DNA of 63,474 bases from NCBI RefSeq assembly GCF_017814275.1, contig NZ_JAGIYQ010000020.1:1-63474 (forward strand), in the 5' to 3' direction. Below the pieces are notes generated by a model that did not search any database, was not told where the DNA came from, and saw only the letters and a program-made list of their open reading frames with translations. Position 1 is the stretch's first letter; each line of letters starts with the position of its first letter. The DNA is from Gottfriedia endophytica. GTDB taxonomy: Bacteria > Bacillota > Bacilli > Bacillales > Bacillaceae_G. The position numbers and the translations under genes were made by a program. This document shows, piece by piece, positions 54,773 to 63,359 of this stretch.

Positions 54773-55984
54773 ATGACTTTAGATAAAAAACGAAATACCT
54801 TTGCACTTCTTGCACTGGCTATGAGTGCTTTCGCAATTGGGACTACAGAATTTATTAGTGTAGGATTAATTCCACTTATTTCTAAGGATCTACACATTTC
54901 TGTCACTACTGCAGGATTAACTGTTTCTATATATGCCTTAGGCGTAACATTCGGAGCACCCATCCTAACAACTTTGACATCTACCATCTCTCGAAAGTAT
55001 TTACTTCTATTGATTATGGTTGTTTTTATCTTAGGAAATAGTATAGCTGCTTTCGCTACAAATATTAGCGTTTTATTAGTAGGCCGTGTCATTTCTGCAT
55101 TTGCACATGGTTTATTTATGTCGATTGGCTCTACAATTGCTGCTAATCTAGTTCCAGAAAATCGTAGAGCTAGTGCAATTTCGATAATGTTTTCAGGGCT
55201 AACTGTAGCTACAGTTACAGGTGTTCCTATTGGTACTTATATAGGACAACTCTTTGGATGGAGAGAAGCTTTTATAGCTATTATTATTGTTGGTCTTATT
55301 GCTTTTATTGCCAATAGTATCCTTGTCCCATCTAATTTACTAAAAGGGACTCGAACATCATTTCGTACTCAAATTAATTTGATTACAAATGGTCGCCTAA
55401 TCTTATTATTTACGATTACAGCCTTAGGATATGGCGGTACATTCGTTGTCTTTACTTATTTATCTCCATTACTACAAAACATTACAGGCTTTAAAGAAGG
55501 AACCGTTGCAGCTCTTTTACTTATTTATGGGGTTGCAATTGGTATAGGCAACATGATTGGTGGAAAAGTAGCAAATCGCAATCCGATTTCTGCACTATTT
55601 TACATGTTCATCATACAGGTAGTTATTCTATTTCTATTAACATTTACCGCACCATTTAAAATACTTGGATTAATTACAATAATTCTAATGGGTCTATTAG
55701 CTTTTATGAATGTTCCTGGCCTACAAGTTTACGTTGTTATACTTGCCGAACGTTTTGTACCAAGCGGAGTAGATGTTGCTTCAGCAATGAATATTGCAGC
55801 TTTTAATGTAGGTATTGCTATCGGTTCCTACTTAGGTGGTATAGTTACTGATTCAATTGGATTGATTAATACTCCATGGATTGGAGCATTAATGGTTCTT
55901 GGAGCAGTTATTCTTACTGCTTGGAGTCGATCATTAGAAAACAAAGATCAAAAAAATTATTCTGGAGCTACATCTTTTAGATAA
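54773..55984 (+). CDS. ytbD: MFS transporter YtbD (DHA1, 12 TM)
   Basis: This 403-residue protein has about 12 helices. Its opening AFAIGTTEFISVGLIPLIS is typical of the AraJ/YtbD/PbuE-like DHA1 exporters, with VGRVISAFAHGLFMSIGSTI in the motif B region. It starts with ATG behind AAAGGAGG. The order matches B. subtilis ytbD, with ytcD divergent and ytbE following. The substrate is unknown. Confidence 0.88.
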   Translation: MTLDKKRNTFALLALAMSAFAIGTTEFISVGLIPLISKDLHISVTTAGLTVSIYALGVTFGAPILTTLTSTISRKYLLLLIMVVFILGNSIAAFATNISVLLVGRVISAFAHGLFMSIGSTIAANLVPENRRASAISIMFSGLTVATVTGVPIGTYIGQLFGWREAFIAIIIVGLIAFIANSILVPSNLLKGTRTSFRTQINLITNGRLILLFTITALGYGGTFVVFTYLSPLLQNITGFKEGTVAALLLIYGVAIGIGNMIGGKVANRNPISALFYMFIIQVVILFLLTFTAPFKILGLITIILMGLLAFMNVPGLQVYVVILAERFVPSGVDVASAMNIAAFNVGIAIGSYLGGIVTDSIGLINTPWIGALMVLGAVILTAWSRSLENKDQKNYSGATSFR

Positions 55985-55998
55985 ACTCTTTTGTAAAG

Positions 55999-56217
55999 TC
56001 TCTTTTCTAAAAGATTGTTTGCTTAGGTTTTATTATTTAAAAGACAGAATTTGATTGGAATGGAAGGAGGCTCGACTCCTGTGGGAGATGTGGGAAGGCT
56101 GAGACCCCGCAGGAGCGTATGCGACGAGGAGGCTCAGCTCACGCCCCACGGAAAGCGAGCATCCTGGAATGGAAATCTACACATACTAAAATAACAACAC
56201 TGTAAACGAAAACAGCT
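55999..56217 (-). repeat. Family R repeat, copy R13 (subtype B, reversed)
   Basis: It begins TCTCTTTTCTAAAAGATTG and ends AACACTGTAAACGAAAACAGC. The subtype B core is GAAGGCTGAGACC ... GAGGCTCAGCTCACGCCC. It lies within the ytbD-ytbE gap, so if these genes share a transcript the RNA includes it. Confidence 0.9.
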
Positions 56218-56259
56218 TTTCTAAAAGAATTTAAACCAAACATTTAGGAGGAAACTAAT

Positions 56260-57105
56260 ATGAAAGTAAAAAATTTACAAGATACAACACTATTAAATAA
56301 TGGCGTAAAAATGCCTTGGTTAGGATTAGGTGTGTTTAAAGTAGAAGAAGGCCAAGAATTAATTAATGCAGTAAAGTCTGCCATAAAAAATGGTTATAGA
56401 AGTATTGATACAGCAGCAATTTATGAAAATGAGCAAGGTGTTGGAATCGGAATTCGAGAAGGTATTAAGGAAGCTGGTATTTCGAGAGAAGAATTATTCT
56501 TGACTTCTAAAGTTTGGAACGCAGATTTAGGATATGAATCAACAATTAAAGCCTATGAAACAAGCTTAAATAAACTTGGGGTAGAGTACTTAGATTTATA
56601 TCTTATTCACTGGCCAGTAGAGGGTAAATATAAAGATGCGTGGAGAGCATTAGAAACACTTTATAAAACTGGGCGTGTAAAAGCGATTGGAGTGAGTAAT
56701 TTTAATATCCATCATCTTGAAGACTTGTTTAAAGAAGCTGAGATTAAACCAATGGTGAACCAAGTTGAGTATCATCCTCTTTTAACTCAAAAAGAACTTC
56801 AGTCATTTTGTCAAAATAATGGCATTCAACTAGAAGCATGGTCTCCATTAATGCAAGGAAAACTACTAGATAATCCAGTCCTACAAGAAATTGCAAATAA
56901 ATATAATAAGTCTATTGCTCAAATCATTTTGCGTTGGGACTTACAAAACGGAGTTGTAACAATTCCAAAATCTATAAAAGAACATCGAATAATTGAAAAT
57001 GCATCAATTTTTGATTTTGAACTATCAAAAGAAGATATGGAACAAATTGATCAAATGAACCAAAACTATCGAGTTGGTCCGGATCCGGATAATTTTGACT
57101 TTTAA
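56260..57105 (+). CDS. ytbE: Aldo-keto reductase YtbE
   Basis: This 281-residue NADPH-dependent reductase has the catalytic tetrad: Asp and Tyr in SIDTAAIYENEQG, Lys in LTSKVW, His in YLIHWP. It also has GVSNFNIHHLEDL and IPKSIKEHRIIENASIFDFEL for cofactor binding. The TIM-barrel AKR5 group (YvgN/YtbE-like) reduces aldehydes and glyoxals. It starts with ATG behind TAGGAGG. Confidence 0.93.
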   Translation: MKVKNLQDTTLLNNGVKMPWLGLGVFKVEEGQELINAVKSAIKNGYRSIDTAAIYENEQGVGIGIREGIKEAGISREELFLTSKVWNADLGYESTIKAYETSLNKLGVEYLDLYLIHWPVEGKYKDAWRALETLYKTGRVKAIGVSNFNIHHLEDLFKEAEIKPMVNQVEYHPLLTQKELQSFCQNNGIQLEAWSPLMQGKLLDNPVLQEIANKYNKSIAQIILRWDLQNGVVTIPKSIKEHRIIENASIFDFELSKEDMEQIDQMNQNYRVGPDPDNFDF

Positions 57106-57145
57106 ACAAAAAAATAACTTCATAGCTTTAACCTATAACTAAAAA

Positions 57146-57184
57146 AAATGATGACTCCTATTTAACTTATGGAGTCATCATTTT
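57146..57184. terminator. Bidirectional terminator between ytbE and desR
   Basis: AAATGATGACTCC / GGAGTCATCATTT with A/T runs on both sides, between convergent genes. Confidence 0.9.
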
Positions 57185-57211
57185 TAACTTAAAAATAAAA
57201 TATTAAGCTTC

Positions 57212-57811
57212 TTATTTAAACCAACCTTTTTCCTTAAATTGAGTGATTGCTTCGATACGATTTTTCACTTCAAGTTTGTCCAAAATGGTTGAAATATAGT
57301 TTCGAACTGTTCCAGTTTTTATATCAAGCTCATCAGCAATTTCTTTCGTATTTTTCCCATCAGCTACAAGCTCTAATACTTCTTTTTCTCGATCTGTAAG
57401 AGGGTTTAAGCCACCATAAACATCTTCTATAAGCTCTGGTGCATAGATTCGTCTACCCGCCATAATACTTCTTATTGAACTTGCTAGCTCCTCACTTGGG
57501 CTATCTTTTAGTAAATAACCACTTACACCAGCTTTAAGTGCACGTTGAAAATAGCCAGCACGAGCAAATGTAGTTAATATGATTATTTTACAGTTTAGTC
57601 CTTTCAGTTCCTCTGCAGCATCTAGGCCACTTTTACCAGGCATTTCAATATCCATTATACAGACATCAGGTTGATATTTCCTTACAAGAGCTATAGCTTC
57701 TTCTCCATTGGAAGCTTTGCCAACTACTTCCATATCATCTTCCAATGTAAGTAGCGAACCAAAGGCTCCCAATAAAAGTTTTTGGTCTTCAGCAATAACA
57801 ATTGTAATCAT
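57212..57811 (-). CDS. desR: Response regulator DesR
   Basis: This 199-residue NarL-type regulator has a receiver domain with the phospho-Asp in DVCIMDIEMPGKSGL and a LuxR-type domain LTDREKEVLELVADGKNTKE. It ends KNRIEAITQFKEKGWFK, nearly the same as B. subtilis DesR. Phosphorylated by DesK in the cold, it activates des. Its ATG overlaps the desK stop by one base. Confidence 0.96.
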   Translation of the reverse strand: MITIVIAEDQKLLLGAFGSLLTLEDDMEVVGKASNGEEAIALVRKYQPDVCIMDIEMPGKSGLDAAEELKGLNCKIIILTTFARAGYFQRALKAGVSGYLLKDSPSEELASSIRSIMAGRRIYAPELIEDVYGGLNPLTDREKEVLELVADGKNTKEIADELDIKTGTVRNYISTILDKLEVKNRIEAITQFKEKGWFK

Positions 57812-58944
57812 TAAAATTCCTCCTTATCTGCCTGCTTTACATCATTAGGTACTCTTATAATTAAGGTTGTTCCATCTTTTGCCACTAGTTCAATGCTGCC
57901 GTTTACAAACTCCAGACGTTCTTTTATTCCAATTAATCCGTTTCCTTTACATAAGTCTACATCTTCACTTTTAAAAACACCATCATCTTGAATAATCACT
58001 GTTATTTCTTTCCATGATTGGTCAATTGAAATGAAACATGATGTAGCTCCACTATGCTTCACAACATTAGTCACAGCCTCTTTTAAACACATACTTAAAA
58101 TATGCTCAGTTAAAAGTGAAACATTTGTTAGTTTGAATTCGTCAACACCCGAAAAGTTAATTTGAGCAGCTTCAAGAATTTGTTTCACAAGAATGATTTC
58201 ATCTTTTAACCTCATGCCTCGCATAGACGATACCAACTTCCGCACTTCATTTAAGGCAGTTCTTGCAGTTTGCTGTACATCTTTCATTTCATCTTGAGCT
58301 TGATCAGGATTTTTTTTAATTAATCTTCTTGCTAAATCACTTTTAAGACCAATTAATGAGAGCTTTTGTCCTAAAATATCATGAAGATCACGGGCAATCC
58401 GCTGCCTCTCTTCTAATTTGACTAGCTCAGAAATCCTCTTATTTGCATCTTCTAGTTTTTCTTCTAACTGTCCCTTTTCTTTTCGATTATAAATGCTGAA
58501 TGGGAGAAGAATGACACTAATCCAAATAATGATAACAAATGGTAATTGTGATAAAAATAACTCATCCTGCCTTACGATACTAAAGTTAATTGAAATCGAA
58601 GTGCTTATTAAATGGACAAAATATAATATAAGAAATGTTAAACGGTTTTCAATATTCCCAATAAAATAGGCTAAGAAGAAAGCAAAATAAACATAACTGT
58701 ACAAACTTGTCGATGTAATCGAAATTCCCATCAAAATGAATGCCCATAAATAAACAGGCCATCCTTTAGAAAGAAATGCAATTCGATAAAAAATAAAAAA
58801 TAAGACTGTTAGTAAAATTCCAACCGCAATTTTGATTGTCGAGGAAGATTGAAAAATAAAATAAAATGGCAAGATGCAAAAAATAGTCCAAACATATGGA
58901 GAAATCCCATTACTCTTTTGAAATGTCATGTATTTCTTAATCAT
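57811..58944 (-). CDS. desK: Membrane thermosensor histidine kinase DesK
   Basis: This 377-residue protein has four to five N-terminal helices (about 15-150) that sense membrane thickness, a coiled-coil linker, and the dimerisation/phosphorylation motif RIARDLHDILGQKLSLIGLK. A short HATPase domain follows (MCLKEAVTNVVKHS, GNGLIGIKERLEF). It is close to B. subtilis DesK in length and sequence. The start at 58944 has GAGG eight bases upstream and matches the DesK N-terminus; 16 further codons upstream are not needed. Confidence 0.95.
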   Translation of the reverse strand: MIKKYMTFQKSNGISPYVWTIFCILPFYFIFQSSSTIKIAVGILLTVLFFIFYRIAFLSKGWPVYLWAFILMGISITSTSLYSYVYFAFFLAYFIGNIENRLTFLILYFVHLISTSISINFSIVRQDELFLSQLPFVIIIWISVILLPFSIYNRKEKGQLEEKLEDANKRISELVKLEERQRIARDLHDILGQKLSLIGLKSDLARRLIKKNPDQAQDEMKDVQQTARTALNEVRKLVSSMRGMRLKDEIILVKQILEAAQINFSGVDEFKLTNVSLLTEHILSMCLKEAVTNVVKHSGATSCFISIDQSWKEITVIIQDDGVFKSEDVDLCKGNGLIGIKERLEFVNGSIELVAKDGTTLIIRVPNDVKQADKEEF

Positions 58945-59167
58945 GAAAGAAACCTCATTTTCAGCTTTAGAAACTTTTTCTTCCCGATTCATTGAATCGA
59001 GTCTTTTCTCTTATTTCTATCTTAACATTAAATATACCTCTCTTACTTACCTAAACATCAATAAATGTTAGGAAGACAAAACTATTAACTCTTCTTAGCT
59101 CAATTTCAAGAAAGATTTGGTTGTAGTTTGTCCAGTAAATAAGAGAGGTATCAATGGATTATCCTGT

Positions 59168-60160
59168 TTATTTAGTTAAAACCTTTAGATCTTTAAACCT
59201 TACAAATTTTTTAGCTTGTTCATCCCATAGACGGAATTTAAGCGAACTTAAACTTGTAGCCAAAGTAATTGTTGGTACATTTTGCAGAGGTTCAGTGTTA
59301 TCGTGAGCCGCTTCAAGTTTATAGTTAGGAACTCTTGGACTTAAATGGTGAACATGGTGATAACCAATATTACCTGTAAGCCATTGCAAAACTTTTGGTA
59401 GCTTATAATAAGAACTTCCTTCTACTGCCGCAAGAACGTATTCCCACTCTTCATTTCCTTCATAGTATGAATCCTCAAAAGTGTGTTGTACATAAAATAA
59501 CCAAACACCTGCTGAACCAGATATTAAAAAGATCGGAGCTTCTACTAAAAGGAATGATTTCCATCCTATCGCATAACAAAGTAAACCTACTAAAGCAGTG
59601 ATAGCGATGTTTGTAAGATAGGTATTCATACGTTCATTCATTCTAGCACCTTTTCGATTAAATCGATTTACTATAAGAAAAATGTAGATTGGACCTAAAA
59701 CAAACATAACAAAAGGGTTACGATAAAGACGGTAAGCGATTTTTTGCAAACGTGAAGATTCTAAATATTCATCAACTGTTAGTACCCATATATCGCCTAC
59801 ACCACGTTTATCAAGGTTACCACTTGTTGCATGATGTACAGAATGACTGTGCTGCCATTGGTTATAAGGGAAAAAAGTTAAAATACCAGTTATCGTACCA
59901 ATTATTTTATTTACAGTTCTATTTTTAAAGAAAGAGTGATGACAACAATCGTGAAAAATGATGAAAATTCTTACTACAAAACCAGATGCAATGATTCCAA
60001 AAGCTAAAGTAAGTAGATAAGAAATAGATAGGCTCTTATATGCTAAAAACCATAGTACTAAAAATGGAACTAAGGTATTAATAAGCTGTCTTACACTGTC
60101 TTTTGTATTAGACGTTTCATAAGGAGACACTTGTTTTCTTAACGTAGTTTGTTTTGTCAT
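59168..60160 (-). CDS. des: Acyl-lipid desaturase Des
   Basis: This 330-residue integral membrane di-iron desaturase has the three His boxes HDCCHHSFF, HSVHH and HHVHH, and about four to six helices. It introduces a cis double bond into membrane lipid acyl chains to restore fluidity after cold shock, as the target of DesK/DesR. It starts with ATG behind AAAAGGAAC. The DesR palindrome lies 70-95 bases upstream. A gap of over 200 bases separates it from desK. Confidence 0.95.
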   Translation of the reverse strand: MTKQTTLRKQVSPYETSNTKDSVRQLINTLVPFLVLWFLAYKSLSISYLLTLAFGIIASGFVVRIFIIFHDCCHHSFFKNRTVNKIIGTITGILTFFPYNQWQHSHSVHHATSGNLDKRGVGDIWVLTVDEYLESSRLQKIAYRLYRNPFVMFVLGPIYIFLIVNRFNRKGARMNERMNTYLTNIAITALVGLLCYAIGWKSFLLVEAPIFLISGSAGVWLFYVQHTFEDSYYEGNEEWEYVLAAVEGSSYYKLPKVLQWLTGNIGYHHVHHLSPRVPNYKLEAAHDNTEPLQNVPTITLATSLSSLKFRLWDEQAKKFVRFKDLKVLTK

Positions 60161-60195
60161 ATGTGATCAGTTCCTTTTATTCATTTGTTACCCTT

Positions 60196-60263
60196 ATTAT
60201 AGAGAATCGAAATTGACCTTTGCAGACATACGTGTCATGTACAAAACATGACACTTGTCATAT
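60196..60263 (-). promoter_or_regulatory. des promoter with DesR operator
   Basis: The perfect inverted repeat GTGTCATGT-ACAAA-ACATGACAC (60232-60254) is followed by a further half-site TTGTCATAT (60255-60263). This matches the tandem DesR sites of the B. subtilis des promoter. A -10 TATAAT (60196-60201, minus strand) has no good -35, as expected for an activator-dependent promoter. Confidence 0.85.
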
Positions 60264-60421
60264 ACCCGTCTGAATTTACGGAATATTTCCTTAGAAAAAT
60301 ATTTGATAATAACAACTTTTCAACTTTTCGTATGGTTCCTGCATGAATACCATGGATTCTCTGTCAATTCAAAAACTATCTTAAGACAATCTCGAAATCT
60401 TTCAGAACCCAAATAAAACAA

Positions 60422-60452
60422 ACAGCTCAAGCAATATTTGGCTTAAGCTGAT
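60422..60452 (-). terminator. Terminator after the sugar kinase gene
   Basis: On the minus strand AGCTTAAGC / GCTTGAGCT around CAAATATT is followed by GTTTGTTTTATTTG. The stretch 60264-60421 shows nothing else. Confidence 0.75.
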
Positions 60453-60515
60453 CATTTTATATAATAAAATTTTTTTGGAAATATAATATCCTGAACTTAT
60501 TAGCATTATGAAAAA

Positions 60516-61487
60516 CTAAGCTTCTATTATTAAACGTAGTACTTGTTCTTTCGTTGGAATCGCACTGATAGCACCCTTCTTTGTCGTTGTAAGTGCTCCA
60601 CTAGCATTCGAAAATTCCAATAGTTCTTGGTGATATTTTGCACAGATATCCCCAAGATTATTTAGGTTGACTTTCATCGTTAACAACTTATATAGAAAGC
60701 TACCAATAAACGCATCTCCGGCACCGGTTGTATCCTCGACACTAACTTCAAATCCAGCTGAGCCATATTTATTTGATCTCACGTATAAATCTGCCCCACT
60801 TGCGGCTTTTGTAATTATGATGACTTTTACATCTCCTATAAATAAGGAGCTGACAGCCTCTTCCTGATCAGAAATCTTCGTAATAAACTCTAATTCATCA
60901 TCAGAGATTTTTAAAATATGAGCTTTTGGTATAAATGTAAGAATGGTTTGTCGGCAGTTTTCGGGATATTCCCAAAGAGGCAGTCTTACATTTGGATCAA
61001 AACTAATTAAACAACCTCTTGATTTCGCTTCCTCAATTGACTTGATATGGGCATATTTCATAGGACTTTCTACTAAATCAACCGATCCAAAATGTAAAAT
61101 ATCTCCTCGGTCGAACCATTCACCGTTAATTTCATCTTCATTCAGCAAAAGATCTGCAGAAGGTTTACGATAAAATGAAAAGTCCCTTTCTCCATCGTTA
61201 CGTAAAGAAACAAAAGCAAGTGCAGTATTTGCTTCATCTGTTCGTAAGATTTTATCAGTTTGAACCCCATTTTCACTTAGCTTTTCTACAAGAAAATCGC
61301 CAAATGCATCAGCACCTAATTTAGTAATAACGGAGGATGACCCACCAAATTTCGCAACTGTCGCAGCAACGTTTGCAGGAGCGCCTCCTGGTGTACGTTC
61401 AAATGTTACAACGTCCTTAAGTGCCTCTCCTTTTTGAAGAGGAATAAAATCTATTAAAACTTCACCTAACGAATATAATGTTCCCAT
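60516..61487 (-). CDS. PfkB family sugar kinase (fructokinase-like)
   Basis: This 323-residue ribokinase-fold enzyme has the PfkB signature 1 region RTPGGAPANVAATVAKFGG near the N-terminus and signature 2 VEDTTGAGDAFIGSFLYKLL with the catalytic Asp. The opening LYSLGEVLIDFIPLQKG is typical of bacterial fructokinases. The substrate is inferred from likeness only. No sugar transporter or hydrolase is adjacent. Confidence 0.88.
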   Translation of the reverse strand: MGTLYSLGEVLIDFIPLQKGEALKDVVTFERTPGGAPANVAATVAKFGGSSSVITKLGADAFGDFLVEKLSENGVQTDKILRTDEANTALAFVSLRNDGERDFSFYRKPSADLLLNEDEINGEWFDRGDILHFGSVDLVESPMKYAHIKSIEEAKSRGCLISFDPNVRLPLWEYPENCRQTILTFIPKAHILKISDDELEFITKISDQEEAVSSLFIGDVKVIIITKAASGADLYVRSNKYGSAGFEVSVEDTTGAGDAFIGSFLYKLLTMKVNLNNLGDICAKYHQELLEFSNASGALTTTKKGAISAIPTKEQVLRLIIEA

Positions 61488-61552
61488 CCACGTTCATCTC
61501 CTAAACTCTCTATGTCCATTTAATCCCCCTACTAAATCACCTGCAACCTTCC

Positions 61553-62197
61553 TTACTGGCCATTATTCTTTGCTAATCCAATCTGTTCACTTATTAACTT
61601 TAAAACTCTCTCATAATATGCTAACTCATGCTGAACAAATGCATTTTTATCGACATTTTTATTAATCAGCACTTTTTTTCCAGCAGTATTTATTTCAAAT
61701 CCTTCAATGAAAATACCTTTTCTTTCTCCTAACCAAAATTCACAAAAGGTATTGAAATCAGCTCGGACAAGCCCTGATACTTCTTCTGCTTGTAAGGTGA
61801 AATCTTCAAAAGCTCTTTGACTGTTATATAAAAATACATTTGAAATTTCTTTATCAATAAAATTTTCTTGAATGACACAATACTCGATAACCCCAAGAGG
61901 CACTAGCTCATTGAAGGAAACATCAATTCCTAATTCTTCTTTTACTTCCCTTACGCCATCTTTTATCTTTTCATGAGCTAAAATATGTCCAGCAGCTGTA
62001 ATATCTAAAAGATTAGGATAATCTTTCTTTCTATCACTTCTTTTTTGAAAATAAATATAGTTTTTCTCGTTATCTTTACTAATGAACCAACAATGAAATG
62101 TTTCATGCCAATGCCCAAGTTTATGTACTTCCTGCCTAGTAGCCGATCCTATATGATTCCTGTTTTCATCAAATATGTTAAGTAATTCATTTTCCAT
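61553..62197 (-). CDS. Nudix hydrolase (isopentenyl-diphosphate isomerase-like)
   Basis: This 214-residue protein begins with the IDI-like part FDENRNHIGSATRQEVHKLG and HWHETFHCWFIS. It has a Nudix-like box from GHILAHEKIKDGVREVKEELG, one residue shorter than the standard spacing, as in YfcD/IDI relatives. Substrate unknown; more likely a pyrophosphohydrolase than a true isomerase. Confidence 0.83.
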   Translation of the reverse strand: MENELLNIFDENRNHIGSATRQEVHKLGHWHETFHCWFISKDNEKNYIYFQKRSDRKKDYPNLLDITAAGHILAHEKIKDGVREVKEELGIDVSFNELVPLGVIEYCVIQENFIDKEISNVFLYNSQRAFEDFTLQAEEVSGLVRADFNTFCEFWLGERKGIFIEGFEINTAGKKVLINKNVDKNAFVQHELAYYERVLKLISEQIGLAKNNGQ

Positions 62198-62360
62198 TCC
62201 ATATTCGCCTCATTTTTCAAAAGTTGTACTGACAATTCTAACTTAATATACTGCTATTCAAATTGTAAACTGTAGATATAATATTCGTTTAAATATATTC
62301 ACTTTTTTAATACAGTAGGAAGCTGTATATTTTAAATAAATGAACAACTATAAAAAATGA

Positions 62361-62590
62361 GGCTACTTTCATAAATTTTATTGTTAAGAATGCGTTAAGT
62401 TGATTTCCGCTCCAGGATGCTCGCTTTCCGTGGGGCGTGCGGCGAGCCTCCTCGTCGCTATCGCTCCTGCGGGGTCTCACCTGTCCCGCTTCTCCCACAG
62501 GAGTCTCGCACCTTCCGCTCCAATCAACTTTTTAATCACAGTTTGCTTTAACAAACTCCTTCAAAAAAACAAAAATCTTTTAGAAAAGTA
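62361..62590 (+). repeat. Family R repeat, copy R14 (subtype A variant)
   Basis: Ends GGCTACTTTCATAAATTTTA and AATCTTTTAGAAAAGTAC. Core GTGCGGCGAGCC ... GTCTCACCTGTCCCGC, a subtype A copy with one change in the left arm that breaks a pair. Arms AGTTGATT / AATCAACT. Confidence 0.9.
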
Positions 62591-62650
62591 CAAAGCAAAA
62601 AAGACGCTTTTATTTTATAAGCGTCTTTCATTTACCAATGTTATTTAATG

Positions 62651-62920
62651 TTAAAAGTCATTCTGTATTGTAAAATGAGTTAATACAAACCGAATGATAA
62701 TACGCTTAATGAAGTTTTTGAAGGAATTTGCCCAAGTAACCGCATGCCCTGTAGAAAATGCTTCTCCTGTTAATAGCATTGTTACTAACAATGCCATAAG
62801 CGGAGAAAACATATATACTTCATCCCTCACATTTAATCCCAATCCCACAAAAGCAGCAATACCGATTACCAAAACTGAATATAAAAATGAATGAAATCCT
62901 ATATTTTTACTTTTTAGCAT
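62651..62920 (-). CDS. Small membrane protein, probably a gene remnant
   Basis: This 89-residue product has two helices (about 12-29 and 36-53), then a polar, basic C-terminus. The first 53 residues (LYSVLVIGIAAFVGLG and MFSPLMALLVTMLLTGEAFS) look like the N-terminus of a longer membrane protein, possibly a CPBP-type intramembrane protease. The catalytic part is missing and the tail differs. The ribosome site is weak. I regard it as a truncated gene with low certainty. Confidence 0.45.
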   Translation of the reverse strand: MLKSKNIGFHSFLYSVLVIGIAAFVGLGLNVRDEVYMFSPLMALLVTMLLTGEAFSTGHAVTWANSFKNFIKRIIIRFVLTHFTIQNDF

Positions 62921-63018
62921 ATTCTACACACCTGTACATATTTTTGATACCGTTTATTATGAAGGAGTAAAGTCATCACATGATAGTGACCTATGGATTG
63001 ATTGTAATCATAAATTTT

Positions 63019-63244
63019 GGCTCTTTTTTTAAAGATTGTTGCTTTTATGTTTTTGTAATTTAATAGACAGAAGTTGATTGGAACGGAGGGGTGCTCGACT
63101 CCTGTGGGAGATGTGTGAAGGCTGAGACCCCGCAGGAGCGATAGCGACGAGGAGGCTCAGCTCACACCCCTAGGAAAGCGAGCATCCTGGAGTGGAAATC
63201 AACTTACACATACTGAAATAGCAACAATGTATACGAAAACAGCT
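63019..63244 (-). repeat. Family R repeat, copy R15 (subtype B, reversed)
   Basis: It is complete: GGCTCTTTTTTTAAAGATTG at the start, AACAATGTATACGAAAACAGC at the end, and core GAAGGCTGAGACC ... GAGGCTCAGCTCACACCC. It lies between the small membrane gene and the group II intron end. Confidence 0.92.
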
Positions 63245-63359
63245 TAACTTTTAAATAAAAATTCCAATTTAAAAATATAATTGTTCCAGAGTCATTTTTA
63301 ATAGCTATTCTTTAGCATACAGTACAGTTAGAAGTCTAATAGAAACCCAACAAAATCGA

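Noticed and set aside
8745-62498. Recurrent 60-75-codon ORFs with RPRRSDSDEEA and GKRASWSGNQL
   Set aside because: They occur only across R repeats (8745-8936, 12187-12399, 26856-27074, 53760-53945, 62307-62498), lack ribosome sites and share the reading only because the DNA repeat is conserved.
485-63244. Insertion sequences with transposase
   Set aside because: No transposase-like ORF was found; the repeats are too short to code for one.
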